Assembly: GCF_003999975.1 (NCBI RefSeq) | Contig: NZ_RJAC01000019.1 | Span: forward strand, 124,001-188,000 | From: Actinoplanes solisilvae | GTDB lineage: Bacteria; Actinomycetota; Actinomycetes; Mycobacteriales; Micromonosporaceae | Direction: 5' to 3' | DNA: 64,000 bases | Shown here: positions 8,081 to 16,647 of the stretch, in pieces | Layout of the letters: each line of letters opens with the position of its first letter | How positions within the stretch are numbered: the first letter of the stretch is position 1 | Notes under the pieces: model-generated | Seen by the model: only the letters and a program-made list of their open reading frames with translations | The model's database searches: none | What the model was told of the DNA's origin: nothing | Made by a program: the position numbers and the translations under genes

Positions 8081-8575
8081 TCAGAAGTCGAACCCGCCCG
8101 GTCGGCCGTTACGGTCGGCGATGAGCCCGGCCAGGGTCGCCACGGCGATCTCGGCCGGGGTCCTCGACCCGATGTTCAGGCCGATCGGGCGGTGCACCCT
8201 CGCGATCTCGTCGTCGGGGACGCCCAGCTCGCGCAGCAGGCCCACGTGCGGGCCCTCGATCGTCGGCTTCCCGACGATCCCGATCCACCGGGCCGGCGAG
8301 GCCAGCGCCTTCTGAAGCACGCCCCCGATCTCGGCCCGATGGTGGTCGCTGAGCACCACGTCGGTGGACTCGTCCAGACGTGCCGTGTCGAGATCGTGCA
8401 CGACCCGGTCGCCGTGTGCGCGTGGCGTGCCCTGCAGGCGGCTCTCGTCGGGCTCGACCAGCACGGCCTGGAACCCGAGCTCCACCGCGAGCCGCAGCAT
8501 CACCTCAGCCACCGGCGATTCGAACACCACCACGAGGCGGCGTCGCGCCGGCCCGTTCCGCTCCAGATCTCCCAC
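8081..8575 (-). CDS. XdhC-like Rossmann-domain protein
   Basis: A 164-residue protein equal to the C-terminal Rossmann domain of XdhC/CoxI molybdenum-enzyme maturation factors, with conserved WIGIVGKPT and HRPIGLNIGSRTPAEIAVA. The N-terminal XdhC domain is missing, so it is a stand-alone C-terminal domain. No molybdoenzyme genes are nearby. It converges on glyS with a nine-base gap. A role in cofactor sulfuration or delivery is inferred only from the family. Confidence 0.8.
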   Translation of the reverse strand: MGDLERNGPARRRLVVVFESPVAEVMLRLAVELGFQAVLVEPDESRLQGTPRAHGDRVVHDLDTARLDESTDVVLSDHHRAEIGGVLQKALASPARWIGIVGKPTIEGPHVGLLRELGVPDDEIARVHRPIGLNIGSRTPAEIAVATLAGLIADRNGRPGGFDF

Positions 8576-8787
8576 GCCGGAAACTCTGCCAGATCTCGGC
8601 CCGCGACGCGTTCAACCGACGGCTCGGCCCGTCTCAGGGGTGGATGCGCGACAGGTTTACGGGGGACTAGAGTCGGCGGTGGCCGAACAGGGTCCGGACA
8701 GTCGGAAACCCCGGCCGCATGCAAGCAGAGGCTGTCCGGGGTCTTCGTGGTGAAGACTACCGCGCGAGGGAGCGGAGGTCCAGGAAA

Positions 8788-9441
8788 GTGCGTACTGAAT
8801 TAACCGAAATAGCGGTAATGACCCGTCGGCTGTCCCCCGAAAGACTGACGCCTTACGCGATTGCCGCCGGTGGTGACATCGCCGACGCTCTCGAGCTTTA
8901 CGTCTGGAACGCGAAGGTGTCGGCTGCGCTCGGCGCGACGATAGGTCACGTGGAGGTGGTTCTGCGCAACGCCGTACACGAGAACCTGACCGAGTGGTCG
9001 GTCCGCCGATTCGGCGAACCGAAGTGGTACCTGGACGTCGGCCGCCTCCTTCAGCAGCGTGCGGTCGAGGACATCCGAGTGGCGCGGCAGCGAGCGCGCC
9101 GTGGCGGCCAGCGCACGGAGACGCCAGGCCGAGTGGTGGCCGAACTCAATCTCGGATTCTGGCGCTACCTGCTGGCCAGCCACTACGACGGGACGCTCTG
9201 GCGGCAGACGCTGCATGAGGTCTTTCCGGGTCAGAGCCGGCGCAGGATCATTCATGACGCGTTCGAGGTGTTGCACCTCTCACGGAACCGGCTGGCGCAT
9301 CACGAGCCGATGTTCAACCGGCCGATCGCCGACATACGCATAACAGCGTTGGCGCTCGCCGGGTGGGTGTGCCCGGTCAGCCGTGGCTGGATCGAGCGGC
9401 GATGCTCGGTCGAGTCGTTGCTGCGCCGCCGACCGGCCTGA
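8788..9441 (+). CDS. Abi-like HEPN-domain protein
   Basis: A 217-residue protein of the Abi-like (AbiD/F-type) family. It begins with the typical LSPERLTPY segment and contains VVLRNAVHENL, ELNLGFWRYLL and, near residue 185, SRNRLAHHEPMF. The R-N-R-L-A-H stretch matches the HEPN RNase motif R-x4-H. I chose the GTG at 8788, nine bases after GGAGG, over an upstream start. Such proteins are RNases in abortive infection or toxin roles by family. No partner is adjacent. The 212 bases upstream hold only a weak long-loop inverted repeat (CCCCGG/CCGGGG). Confidence 0.72.
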   Translation: MRTELTEIAVMTRRLSPERLTPYAIAAGGDIADALELYVWNAKVSAALGATIGHVEVVLRNAVHENLTEWSVRRFGEPKWYLDVGRLLQQRAVEDIRVARQRARRGGQRTETPGRVVAELNLGFWRYLLASHYDGTLWRQTLHEVFPGQSRRRIIHDAFEVLHLSRNRLAHHEPMFNRPIADIRITALALAGWVCPVSRGWIERRCSVESLLRRRPA

Positions 9442-9444
9442 ACC

Positions 9445-9897
9445 TCACCCCGCGGCCGCGGAGGACTGGGCATCCCACATGCTGATGACCACGCCGAGGG
9501 CGAAGACCTGCAACGAGCGAGGAAGGGTCGGAAGCTCGACCTCGATGTCACCGCGCCAGACGTTGGTCTTGCGGATGGAACCGACCCTGGTGTCGCCCAG
9601 AACCAGCTCCTCCTCGCTGTGCCAGATGGACTTGCGCCGGAAGGCGTAGGTCTGGCCGCCGGCCTCGACCGACCAATGTTTGCGGCCGACCCGGTCGGCC
9701 GACGCGAGGACCGCGCCGAAATCGTCGGTCATGGTGTATTTGGTGCCCCAGGTGTTCGAGCGAACCTGGAAGCGCTGCCCGTCGAGCAGGAACTCGCCGC
9801 CGCTCTTCCACGTCGAGCTGTCCCAGGTGGTGATCTCGCGGCCCCGGTCGGTGACGAGATAGTTGCTCTTCCAGACGCTGAGCTTCCGGGCCTCCAT
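9445..9897 (-). CDS. LURP-one/scramblase-related tubby-like protein
   Basis: A 150-residue, strand-rich protein beginning MEARKLSVWKSNYLVTD. Repeated Trp-Lys-Ser and Thr-Trp patterns and the SWKVDD-like DGQRFQVRSN form the LURP-one-related beta-barrel fold. The C-terminal helix SLQVFALGVVISMWD resembles the buried helix of tubby-like barrels. It is cytoplasmic or membrane-associated; function is unknown. It converges on the Abi-like gene with three bases between them, and is divergent from the dihydrouridine synthase gene. Confidence 0.65.
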   Translation of the reverse strand: MEARKLSVWKSNYLVTDRGREITTWDSSTWKSGGEFLLDGQRFQVRSNTWGTKYTMTDDFGAVLASADRVGRKHWSVEAGGQTYAFRRKSIWHSEEELVLGDTRVGSIRKTNVWRGDIEVELPTLPRSLQVFALGVVISMWDAQSSAAAG

Positions 9898-9937
9898 GCG
9901 ATCAGGGTACGGAAAGCGGGCAACTATCCTCGTAGGC

Positions 9938-11071
9938 GTGACTGCACCGCTCAAGCTCGGCGACCGCGCCGTCAACCCGCCCGTTGTGCTCGCGCCGATG
10001 GCCGGCATCACCAACGTGGCCTTCCGGCGGCTCTGCCGGGAACAGGGCGGCGGCGTCTACGTCTGCGAAATGATCACGACGCGGGCGCTGGTCGAGCGGA
10101 TCCCCAAGACGCTCCAGATGATCGCCTTCGCCGAGGACGAGGACTTCCGCAGTCTTCAGCTCTACGGCGTCGACCCGGACGTGACGGCGGCCGCCGTGCG
10201 CATGGTCGGCGAGGACGGGCTGGCCGACCACATCGACCTCAACTTCGGCTGCCCGGTGCCCAAGGTGACCCGGCGCGGCGGGGGAGCGGCCCTCCCGTGG
10301 CGGCGGAAACTGTTCGGGCGAATCGTCACGCAAGCCGCGGCGGCCGCGCGCGAATACGGCATTCCGCTCACGATCAAGATGCGTAAGGGCATTGACGACG
10401 ACCATTTGACGTACGTCGAAGCGGGTTTGATGGCCCAGGAGGCGGGCGTCGCCGCGGTGGCGCTGCACGCGCGCACGGCCGAACAGCGCTACTCGGGCAA
10501 CGCCGACTGGGACGCGATCGCGACCCTCAAGCAGGCGCTCGACGTGCCGGTGCTGGGCAACGGTGACATCTGGGAAGGCTCCGACGCGCTCCGCATGGTC
10601 GAGCACACCGGCGTCGACGGCGTCGTGGTCGGGCGCGGCTGTCTGGGGCGGCCGTGGCTGTTCGCCGACCTGGAAGCGGCGTTCACGCACGGCGCCGACT
10701 ACAAGCCCGTGCTGCCGGCGCTCGGCGAGGTCGCCAAGATCATGTCCCGGCACGCGGAACTACTGGTCGACGCGCTCGGCGACGAGAAGCACGGGTGCGC
10801 CGACTTCCGCAAACACGTCGCCTGGTACCTGAAGGGCTTCCCGGTCGGCGGCGAACTACGGCGGCGGCTCGCGATGATCTCGTCGCTGGCCGAGCTGGAC
10901 GACCTGCTGGGCAAGCTCGACCCGGGCGAGCCGTTCCCGGTCGAGGCGCTGGGGCAGCCGCGGGGCCGGGTGAACGCGCCGGGCAAGGTCACGCTGCCCC
11001 ACGGCTGGCTCGAAAGCCGCGACGACGACACCGTGCCCGAGGGTGCGGAGGTCGAGAACAGCGGCGGCTGA
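9938..11071 (+). CDS. dus: tRNA-dihydrouridine synthase
   Basis: A 377-residue FMN-dependent TIM-barrel enzyme that reduces uridine in tRNA D-loops. Visible motifs are LAPMAGITNVAFRRL, DLNFGCPVPKV (with the catalytic Cys), TIKMRKGID, and the phosphate-binding GNGDIWEG and VVGRGCLGRPWLF. The C-terminal helical tRNA-binding region begins near residue 260. The GTG at 9938 (VTAPLKLGD) is preferred because longer versions add non-homologous sequence. Confidence 0.93.
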   Translation: MTAPLKLGDRAVNPPVVLAPMAGITNVAFRRLCREQGGGVYVCEMITTRALVERIPKTLQMIAFAEDEDFRSLQLYGVDPDVTAAAVRMVGEDGLADHIDLNFGCPVPKVTRRGGGAALPWRRKLFGRIVTQAAAAAREYGIPLTIKMRKGIDDDHLTYVEAGLMAQEAGVAAVALHARTAEQRYSGNADWDAIATLKQALDVPVLGNGDIWEGSDALRMVEHTGVDGVVVGRGCLGRPWLFADLEAAFTHGADYKPVLPALGEVAKIMSRHAELLVDALGDEKHGCADFRKHVAWYLKGFPVGGELRRRLAMISSLAELDDLLGKLDPGEPFPVEALGQPRGRVNAPGKVTLPHGWLESRDDDTVPEGAEVENSGG

Positions 11072-11488
11072 CCGCCTTCGGTCGCCGCGTCGCCGCGCCG
11101 CATTCCAGGACGTCGGCCCGCCCACGGCTTCTTTCGCCGCGCTCGATTCCCGGGAAGTAGGCCTTTCCGCTTGTTGCCGTCGTGTCCGATCCGGGATTAA
11201 GGCCGTTCCGCAGTTGATCAATTTGGTAACCCTTGATCTAGGTGCCTCGATCGCGGCTGAGGGGCCTCCTTCCTGGATCTCGGATTGATCATGGAAACGA
11301 GAGGCCTTTTTGCTGGTAATTGCGGCCGGGTTTTGTGCTTGGCGACGAATGCGCCGCTGGGACAGGGCGCGCAGTGCGGACCGCGACCCCTGCCGGTCCG
11401 GTGAGGGGTTCGACGACCGGTCGCTGAGGCCGTGCAGCGGAGGCCCGTCCAAGGGCTGAACGGGACAGATCTTCACACCGGATGCTGT
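11072..11488. other. Gene-free stretch between dus and MFS gene
   Basis: No convincing coding region is present. The sequence near 11210-11240 is more AT-rich (TGATCAATTTGGTAACC), and GGCCTC near 11264 pairs loosely with GAGGCC followed by TTTTT near 11302, which could serve as a weak terminator. The two flanking genes converge here. Confidence 0.4.
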
Positions 11489-12688
11489 CTAACGGCGGGC
11501 GATCGCGGCGGTGAGCAGCAGGGGTGCGGCGCACAGGGCGAAGAGCACCGCCAAGGGCAGATCGACCGCGAACGACGCGTACAGCAGCACGGCGAAGACC
11601 TCGCCACCGAAGCCGGCAACCGACAGCACCGTGCTTCGCGCCGGGCCGGTGATCATGTCTTGGAGACGGGTCTCCGAGCGGATGATCGAGTACTCGAGAA
11701 CGCCGAAGGCCGCCGAGACGGCGATCATGCCGAACAGGTGGGGTACGAGCGCGCCCACGGCGAGCATCGCCGCGGCGGCGGGCAGAGCGGCGGCCAGCGG
11801 GAAACGACGTGAGGCGAGCGCGCTTCCGGCCGCCATGGCCAGCGCGGTCAGTGCGTACAGAAGAGGCACGGCTGCCGTCGAGGCTCCCTTGTCGCGGGAG
11901 AGCAGCGGCAGGTATTCGTCCAGGGCTGTGAAGCCCGGGATCAGGGACGCGACCAGTACGGCTCGCCCGACCCGCCGTGAGCTGAGAGCCTCGCGAACCC
12001 CGCCGCGCAGCAGTAGCCAGTAAGAACTGTCTTCCGAATCAGAAATATCCGAAAAGTCGCGAGCTTCGTGCGTGGCAATCGGGTCAGGCGCGCTGGATTG
12101 GTCAGAGGTGTTAGAGGGAGTGGAGGTGCTGGAGGGAGCGGGGGTGCTGGAGGTGGCAGGGGGAGTGCGCGTGGCTTCGGGCAGGCGTAGTGCCAAGCCT
12201 GCCCCCACCAGCTTGATCGCGACGCTCAAGGCGCCCACGAAGACATAGCCCCCCACCTGCCACGCCGGGGTGGCGAGCAGGGTGGCGGCGAGCATGGCGA
12301 GGATCGCGATCGTGCCGCCGCGGCCGACGAACCGTGCGTAGTCGCCGGCGCGCCCGGTGGCGGCCAGGTCGTCGTACACCAGGGCCTCAAGGGATCCTGA
12401 GGCGAATGAGCCGCCCAGACCCCAGAGCACGAAGCCCACGGCGAAACCCGGGTAGGTCGGCCACAGGATCCAGATCAGGAAACCCGCAGCCGTCAGCAGC
12501 TCACCGAGGGCGTAGAGCCGGCGCCGCGACCAGGCGTCAGCGAGCGCGCCGGACGGTACCTCGGCCGCGAACGCCACCACCGACCAGATCACGAACAGCG
12601 ACGAGACCTGGGCAGTCGTCAGGCCGGTGTCGGCGAACAGCAGCGCGTACACCGGGTAGAGCGGCACGGCCTCGGAACAGGCACGCAC
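11489..12688 (-). CDS. MFS transporter
   Basis: A 399-residue major facilitator protein with two blocks of hydrophobic helices. GALADAWSRRRLYALGE, the MFS A-like loop, lies between helices 2 and 3. A Ser/Thr/Pro-rich cytoplasmic linker of about 45 residues separates the halves. The start is uncertain: GTG at 12686-12688 is used, yet helix 1 is shorter than normal, no Shine-Dalgarno is seen, and the frame is closed by TGA at 12701-12703. A 5' truncation or small frameshift is possible. Substrate is unknown. Confidence 0.8.
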   Translation of the reverse strand: MRACSEAVPLYPVYALLFADTGLTTAQVSSLFVIWSVVAFAAEVPSGALADAWSRRRLYALGELLTAAGFLIWILWPTYPGFAVGFVLWGLGGSFASGSLEALVYDDLAATGRAGDYARFVGRGGTIAILAMLAATLLATPAWQVGGYVFVGALSVAIKLVGAGLALRLPEATRTPPATSSTPAPSSTSTPSNTSDQSSAPDPIATHEARDFSDISDSEDSSYWLLLRGGVREALSSRRVGRAVLVASLIPGFTALDEYLPLLSRDKGASTAAVPLLYALTALAMAAGSALASRRFPLAAALPAAAAMLAVGALVPHLFGMIAVSAAFGVLEYSIIRSETRLQDMITGPARSTVLSVAGFGGEVFAVLLYASFAVDLPLAVLFALCAAPLLLTAAIARR

Positions 12689-12742
12689 CGCGTAATAGGT
12701 TCAGCGTCAAACCGGATGCATGAGCCCAGTCTGCACCCCGTG

Positions 12743-13822
12743 TCAACGCAGTTTTGCCTCGTCAGCGGCCGCGCGGCCGGACTCCCACCCTTCGAGGCTG
12801 TCGACGCGGCTTCCGCGCGAACGCACCGTGCGCGGGAAGGCCTTCTGCATTGCCTCTTGCACCTGCAGGTCTCGGCTGCGCAGCACCGGGAGCAGGGAGG
12901 GGACCGCGGCGATCTCGTGCCGGGTCGCCTGCGCGAGCCGCTCCCCGATGCGTACGGCGTAGGCCACCAGGAAGCTGCGCCGGAACGCCTTGATCCTGGC
13001 TTTTCCCTTGGCCGGCTCGTCGCGCGCCATCGCCCGGTTCGCCTGCACCAGCAGCGACGTGTAGAGCAGTTCGACCCCGTCGATGTCGGCGTCGAAGCCG
13101 AAGACGGTCGAGAAGCCCAGCTCGGGCGACCACACCGTGTGACAGTGGTTGGCCCTGGCCACCGCGTCGAGCAGTGAGGCCTTCTCGCTCTCGTAGGGGT
13201 GATCGACGCCGATCCGCCGCGCGAACGGCACCACTTCGGCCCGATCGACGCTGGTCAGCGCTTCTTCGATGCTGTGCCGGGCGATCAGTTCCTGCGCCTT
13301 GGCCGAGTATGCCTCCGCCTCGGCGGGGAAGTCGGTCGACTCGGCTTTGGCCAGCAACGCCCGCACCCGCTCGAGCATCCGGCTGTCACCGGAAATATGC
13401 GGGTTCGCCCAGACCGTTCCGGGCGGCGGGATCAGCACGTCGATCAACGGCAGCCGCCGCAGCGCGATCAGCAGCCCGAGCGACGAGTCCAGCAGCGTGA
13501 TGCGATCAGGCCGACGCGGCCCGGAAGACAACGACGAGGCCTGAGCCGTCCAGCGAGGATCAACATCCGAGAAGCGTTTCCCGTACGCCGTTGAGGCGTC
13601 CGCGACCAGCCCGGCCTTGACCGGATCACCGAGGCGGGCGACCACCCGGTGCAGCTCGGCCGGCTGCCACCCACCCTTGAAGAGCCGCTCGAACGCGTCG
13701 CGCAGGGACCCCGAGAGCTCGGCGTCGACCTCGGCCGCGGGCGCGACGGTCAGCGCGTCGAGACCGGCTTCGTACCCGATCGAGCCGCCCACGACGTCGC
13801 GGACGATCTGGGACACGGGCAC
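12743..13822 (-). CDS. DUF2786 domain protein
   Basis: A 359-residue soluble protein. The DUF2786 motif RVRALLAKAESTDFPAEAEA is central (about residues 152-190), followed by KAQELIARHSIEEAL. A helical N-terminal half is specific to actinobacterial members. The C-terminal third contains FRRSFLVAYAVRIGERL, the region adjoining DUF2786 in phage and plasmid proteins. No enzymatic motif is visible and the function is unknown. Confidence 0.8.
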   Translation of the reverse strand: MPVSQIVRDVVGGSIGYEAGLDALTVAPAAEVDAELSGSLRDAFERLFKGGWQPAELHRVVARLGDPVKAGLVADASTAYGKRFSDVDPRWTAQASSLSSGPRRPDRITLLDSSLGLLIALRRLPLIDVLIPPPGTVWANPHISGDSRMLERVRALLAKAESTDFPAEAEAYSAKAQELIARHSIEEALTSVDRAEVVPFARRIGVDHPYESEKASLLDAVARANHCHTVWSPELGFSTVFGFDADIDGVELLYTSLLVQANRAMARDEPAKGKARIKAFRRSFLVAYAVRIGERLAQATRHEIAAVPSLLPVLRSRDLQVQEAMQKAFPRTVRSRGSRVDSLEGWESGRAAADEAKLR

Positions 13823-13843
13823 AGCTCAAACAGTAGAGACACG

Positions 13844-13874
13844 GGTGGGGAGGACCAACGTGGCCCTCCCCACC
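13844..13874. terminator. Hairpin after the roadblock gene group
   Basis: GGTGGGGAGG and CCTCCCCACC pair perfectly over ten bases with an 11-base loop. The site lies between the start of the DUF2786 gene and the stop of the first roadblock gene, so it most likely ends the leftward roadblock transcript. Confidence 0.7.
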
Positions 13875-13912
13875 GAGCAGACGTGCGGTCGTGCAAAACG
13901 GCGAAAGCAGAC

Positions 13913-14284
13913 TCAGACGTCCATGTCGTTCTCGATGCGCTTGAGCTGGTGCCGGGCCATGGCCAGGTTCGACCGGTCGCGACGCAGCGCCACATAGAGG
14001 AACAGCCCCTTGCCGGCCCGGCTCGTCAGGGGCCGGATCAGGTGATATTGGCTGTCCAGGGTGATGAGGATGTCCTCGATCTTCTCGGTGATGTTGAGCA
14101 TCTCCATTGCCCGCAGCTTGGCCCGCACCACGTCGGTGTTGCCGGCCGCGGCGACCGTCAGGTCGAGGTCCTTGCCGCCGCCGACCGTGCCGAGGGCCAT
14201 GCCGCTCGTGTGGTCGACCAGCGCGACGCCGACGGCGCCGTCGATCTCCATGATCTCCTTGAGTGCGGTGTCCATGTCAGCCAT
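13913..14284 (-). CDS. Roadblock/LC7 domain protein 1
   Basis: A 123-residue roadblock/LC7 protein. The motif GAVGVALVDHTSGMALG is followed by the long helix and LRPLTSRAGKGLFLYVALRR. Roadblock proteins typically dimerise and act as GTPase partners of Ras-like (MglA/CvnD) proteins. An AGGAACC-type Shine-Dalgarno precedes the ATG. It is the last of three roadblock proteins in a leftward group of four genes that contains no GTPase. Confidence 0.85.
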   Translation of the reverse strand: MADMDTALKEIMEIDGAVGVALVDHTSGMALGTVGGGKDLDLTVAAAGNTDVVRAKLRAMEMLNITEKIEDILITLDSQYHLIRPLTSRAGKGLFLYVALRRDRSNLAMARHQLKRIENDMDV

Positions 14285-14341
14285 GGAAGGTTCCTCCGTT
14301 GCGGTGGGATGGCGGTCCGCCCGGACGGCGGAACCGGTTGT

Positions 14342-14393
14342 GCGGGGAGCCGGACGGCTCGGCCCGCGCGGGGAGCCGGACGGCTCAGCCCGC
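14342..14393. repeat. 26-bp tandem duplication, each unit a hairpin
   Basis: Two 26-base units (14342-14367 and 14368-14393) differ at one base. Each contains the palindrome GAGCCG-GA-CGGCTC. The stop codon of the neighbouring roadblock gene falls in the second unit, at the single differing base (TCA here, TCG in the other unit). The duplication therefore straddles the 3' end of that gene. Confidence 0.9.
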
Positions 14394-14873
14394 TGCCTGC
14401 CGACGGCGGGCGTTGGTCGACAGGGTGGACATCGGGGTCCGCCGCGTCAGCGGACCGGTGGGTCCCGCCTGTTGCGGGATCTCCGGGCGTGGGGCCGGCT
14501 TGCCCTCGAGCTTCAGGATCCGGGTGAGCCGGCGTACGCATCGGCGCGCCTCGAGGTGCACCATGGCCAGATTCGCGTCGCCGGAGGTGACCAGGGTGAG
14601 CAGGGCGTTCGGGCCCGCCGTGTACGAGGTGATGTAGCCGCGATCGCACTCGACCACCGACTCGCGCAGCTCGCCGTGGTTCACCGCGTGGGCGAAGCGG
14701 CGGGCCAGCGCGAGGTGCGCGGCGGCCAGCGCGGCGATGCTGTCCGGCTCGATGCCGTGCGCGTCGTGGGCGACCACCAGCCCGTCGGTGGTGGCCAGCA
14801 CGCTGCCGGAGAGTTCATGCACCCGGCCTCGCAGGCGGTCGAGCTCGTCGAGCACCGCCGGATCCACCATCAT
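14385..14873 (-). CDS. Roadblock/LC7 domain protein 2
   Basis: A 162-residue roadblock/LC7 protein: LSGSVLATTDGLVVAHDA, then helix IAALAAAHLALARRFAHAV and YITSYTAGPNALLTLVTSG. A 40-residue basic, Pro-rich C-terminal extension is not part of the fold. The stop codon lies in a tandem repeat and depends on one base that differs between repeat units, so the C-terminus may be longer in relatives. Confidence 0.85.
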   Translation of the reverse strand: MMVDPAVLDELDRLRGRVHELSGSVLATTDGLVVAHDAHGIEPDSIAALAAAHLALARRFAHAVNHGELRESVVECDRGYITSYTAGPNALLTLVTSGDANLAMVHLEARRCVRRLTRILKLEGKPAPRPEIPQQAGPTGPLTRRTPMSTLSTNARRRQAAG

Positions 14874-14907
14874 CCTCGGTCTCTCTTTCTCGTCGGGGGT
14901 GCGCGGG

Positions 14908-15942
14908 TCACCGCAGCGCCCTCAATGCGGTGCGGATGCGCTTGAGCAGGACTTCGTCGGTGCCCTGATGGGCCGGCGGGGGCTCGCCGGCGACCTCTTT
15001 GGGCAGCTTGGCCCCCGGTTTGCGGCGGGCCAGCCGCGGCGGCCGATAGACGGCCTGGTTGGCCCCGGCGATTTCGACCGACGGCGCCGGTTCGACCGGC
15101 TCGACCAGCAAGTGCCGGGGTGGGTCCGGGGCGGGGTCCGGGGGTGGCACCGCGGCCGTGGCCCGCGCGGCGGCGACCACCGGCACCGGGCGCTGCACGT
15201 CGGCCGCCGCGCCCCGGGCCTGGGGAAGCCGTACGAACTCGGGGTTCTCGGAGCGCACCTCGGGCAGCTCGAGCAGCCCCATCGCCGCCATCCGCCGCAG
15301 CTCCTGGATCGTCGCGTAACCGGCCCGGCCCAGCAGCAGCGCCAGGTCGGCCGGAGTGCGCTGGCCGTCCGCGTTCACCAGTAGCTCCCACTGCGGGGCG
15401 GTCAGCGTGATCCGCTCGCGGGGCGGGCGCGGCACCGCGGCGACCGCGGCCGTGTCGACCCGCGCGTCCGGGAAGATCTCGTCGAGCAGGCGGATCCGCC
15501 GGGTCACCTCGCGGCGCAGCGCGGCCGGGTCGACGTGCACGATCGGGCCCAGCCAATGCGTCGCCCCGATCAGGAAGTCGACCGGCGCCGAGGCGGGCGA
15601 GAGCACGAAGTACGCCGCGTCGTAGATCGCGCCCAGCACGCACAGCTCGAGCTCGCCCTGGGTGAGATGGCCCTGCTCGACCAGCAGCCGCCCGACCCGG
15701 GCCGTCGAGGTGCCCAGGTCCAGCGCGTTCTGCCAGGTGCGCCCGGCCAGCCGGCCCGAGGCGGTGAGCAGTTCGCCGACCCCGGGCGCGGCCGGTGACT
15801 CGGCATAGATGACCCGGCCCTCGAGGACGTAGACCGCGCCGCCCGGGTGGCCCCCGACCACCAGGACACCGGTCTGCCGCTCGCCGGCCACCTGCGTGAG
15901 CAGGCGCCCCGGCGCGGCCGTCTCCGCGGCTGTCACGGTCAC
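14908..15942 (-). CDS. DUF4388 domain protein
   Basis: A 344-residue protein. The N-terminal DUF4388/PatA-like domain begins GRLLTQVAGERQTGVLVV and includes GGAVYVLEGRVIYAES. A second region contains GRLLVEQGHLTQGELEL and a helical domain (TPADLALLLGRAGYATIQEL) that looks like a winged helix. The C-terminal 100 residues are Pro/Ala-rich and basic. DUF4388 proteins often accompany roadblock/GTPase systems. It sits between roadblock genes 2 and 3. Confidence 0.8.
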   Translation of the reverse strand: MTVTAAETAAPGRLLTQVAGERQTGVLVVGGHPGGAVYVLEGRVIYAESPAAPGVGELLTASGRLAGRTWQNALDLGTSTARVGRLLVEQGHLTQGELELCVLGAIYDAAYFVLSPASAPVDFLIGATHWLGPIVHVDPAALRREVTRRIRLLDEIFPDARVDTAAVAAVPRPPRERITLTAPQWELLVNADGQRTPADLALLLGRAGYATIQELRRMAAMGLLELPEVRSENPEFVRLPQARGAAADVQRPVPVVAAARATAAVPPPDPAPDPPRHLLVEPVEPAPSVEIAGANQAVYRPPRLARRKPGAKLPKEVAGEPPPAHQGTDEVLLKRIRTALRALR

Positions 15943-15996
15943 TCCTCATCCCCGTCCCGGTCGGTGTCACCGGCCCGCCCGTCGGTGGGCTTGTCG

Positions 15997-16377
15997 CTAA
16001 CTCGCGACCAGTTCGTCGGCGAGCTTCTGCATGCGGCGGCGGGCCACCGCGAGGTTGCCCATCACCCGGTCGAGCCAGACGTAGAGCACGAGCCGGCTGT
16101 CGAAGTCGGTCTGCACCATCCGCAGCAGGTGATAGCCGCCCGCGGTCGTGATGATCAGGTCTTCCAGCAGGTCGTGCGGCAGGGCCGAGACGAACAGCGA
16201 GCGGCTGTTCGCGGCCTGAACCACGTCGGCGGTGCCGGCCGCCGCGGCCTCGTGATCGGCATTCGGTGCGGCTCCCGTCGTGGCGACCGGGAAGCCGGTG
16301 GTGTAGTCGACGATGCTGGCGCCGACGGCGCCAGGGATCGCCATGGCCTCCTGTAGACAGTGGTCGACGCCGGGCAC
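15997..16377 (-). CDS. Roadblock/LC7 domain protein 3
   Basis: A 126-residue roadblock/LC7 protein with IPGAVGASIVDYTTGFPVA, central helix and GGYHLLRMVQTDFDSRLVLY. It is the first gene of the leftward group of roadblock 3, DUF4388, roadblock 2 and roadblock 1, with gaps of 33 to 100 bases. The upstream region (16378-16647) is shared with the rightward VOC gene and must hold both promoters; I see no clear operator in it. Confidence 0.85.
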   Translation of the reverse strand: MPGVDHCLQEAMAIPGAVGASIVDYTTGFPVATTGAAPNADHEAAAAGTADVVQAANSRSLFVSALPHDLLEDLIITTAGGYHLLRMVQTDFDSRLVLYVWLDRVMGNLAVARRRMQKLADELVAS

Positions 16378-16647
16378 ATCACTCCTCAGCGCTGCGCTGG
16401 TCCCGCCGGGCCGTGCCCCGTTGCCGCGGCCCCCGGTTCAGTTCCGGCGGTGCTCCGCTTACGGTCGCCTCGCCGTCACCGTGGGCCATCCTCCGGCCAC
16501 GGCCAGAGAGCCAGTCGCACCCGCTGTGCGTCATGGTCGCCCGGTCGAGGCGGCGTGTCCGGCCGGGCACACTGAAGCGTGCGCAACCGCGCCCCGCCGG
16601 ACATGGGCGCGTAACATGATCGCCACTTCTCGATGAAGGAGACGTGT

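Noticed and set aside
10856..11476. Leftward 206-codon frame after dus
   Set aside because: Half of it is antisense to dus and the rest has no recognisable features or ribosome site.
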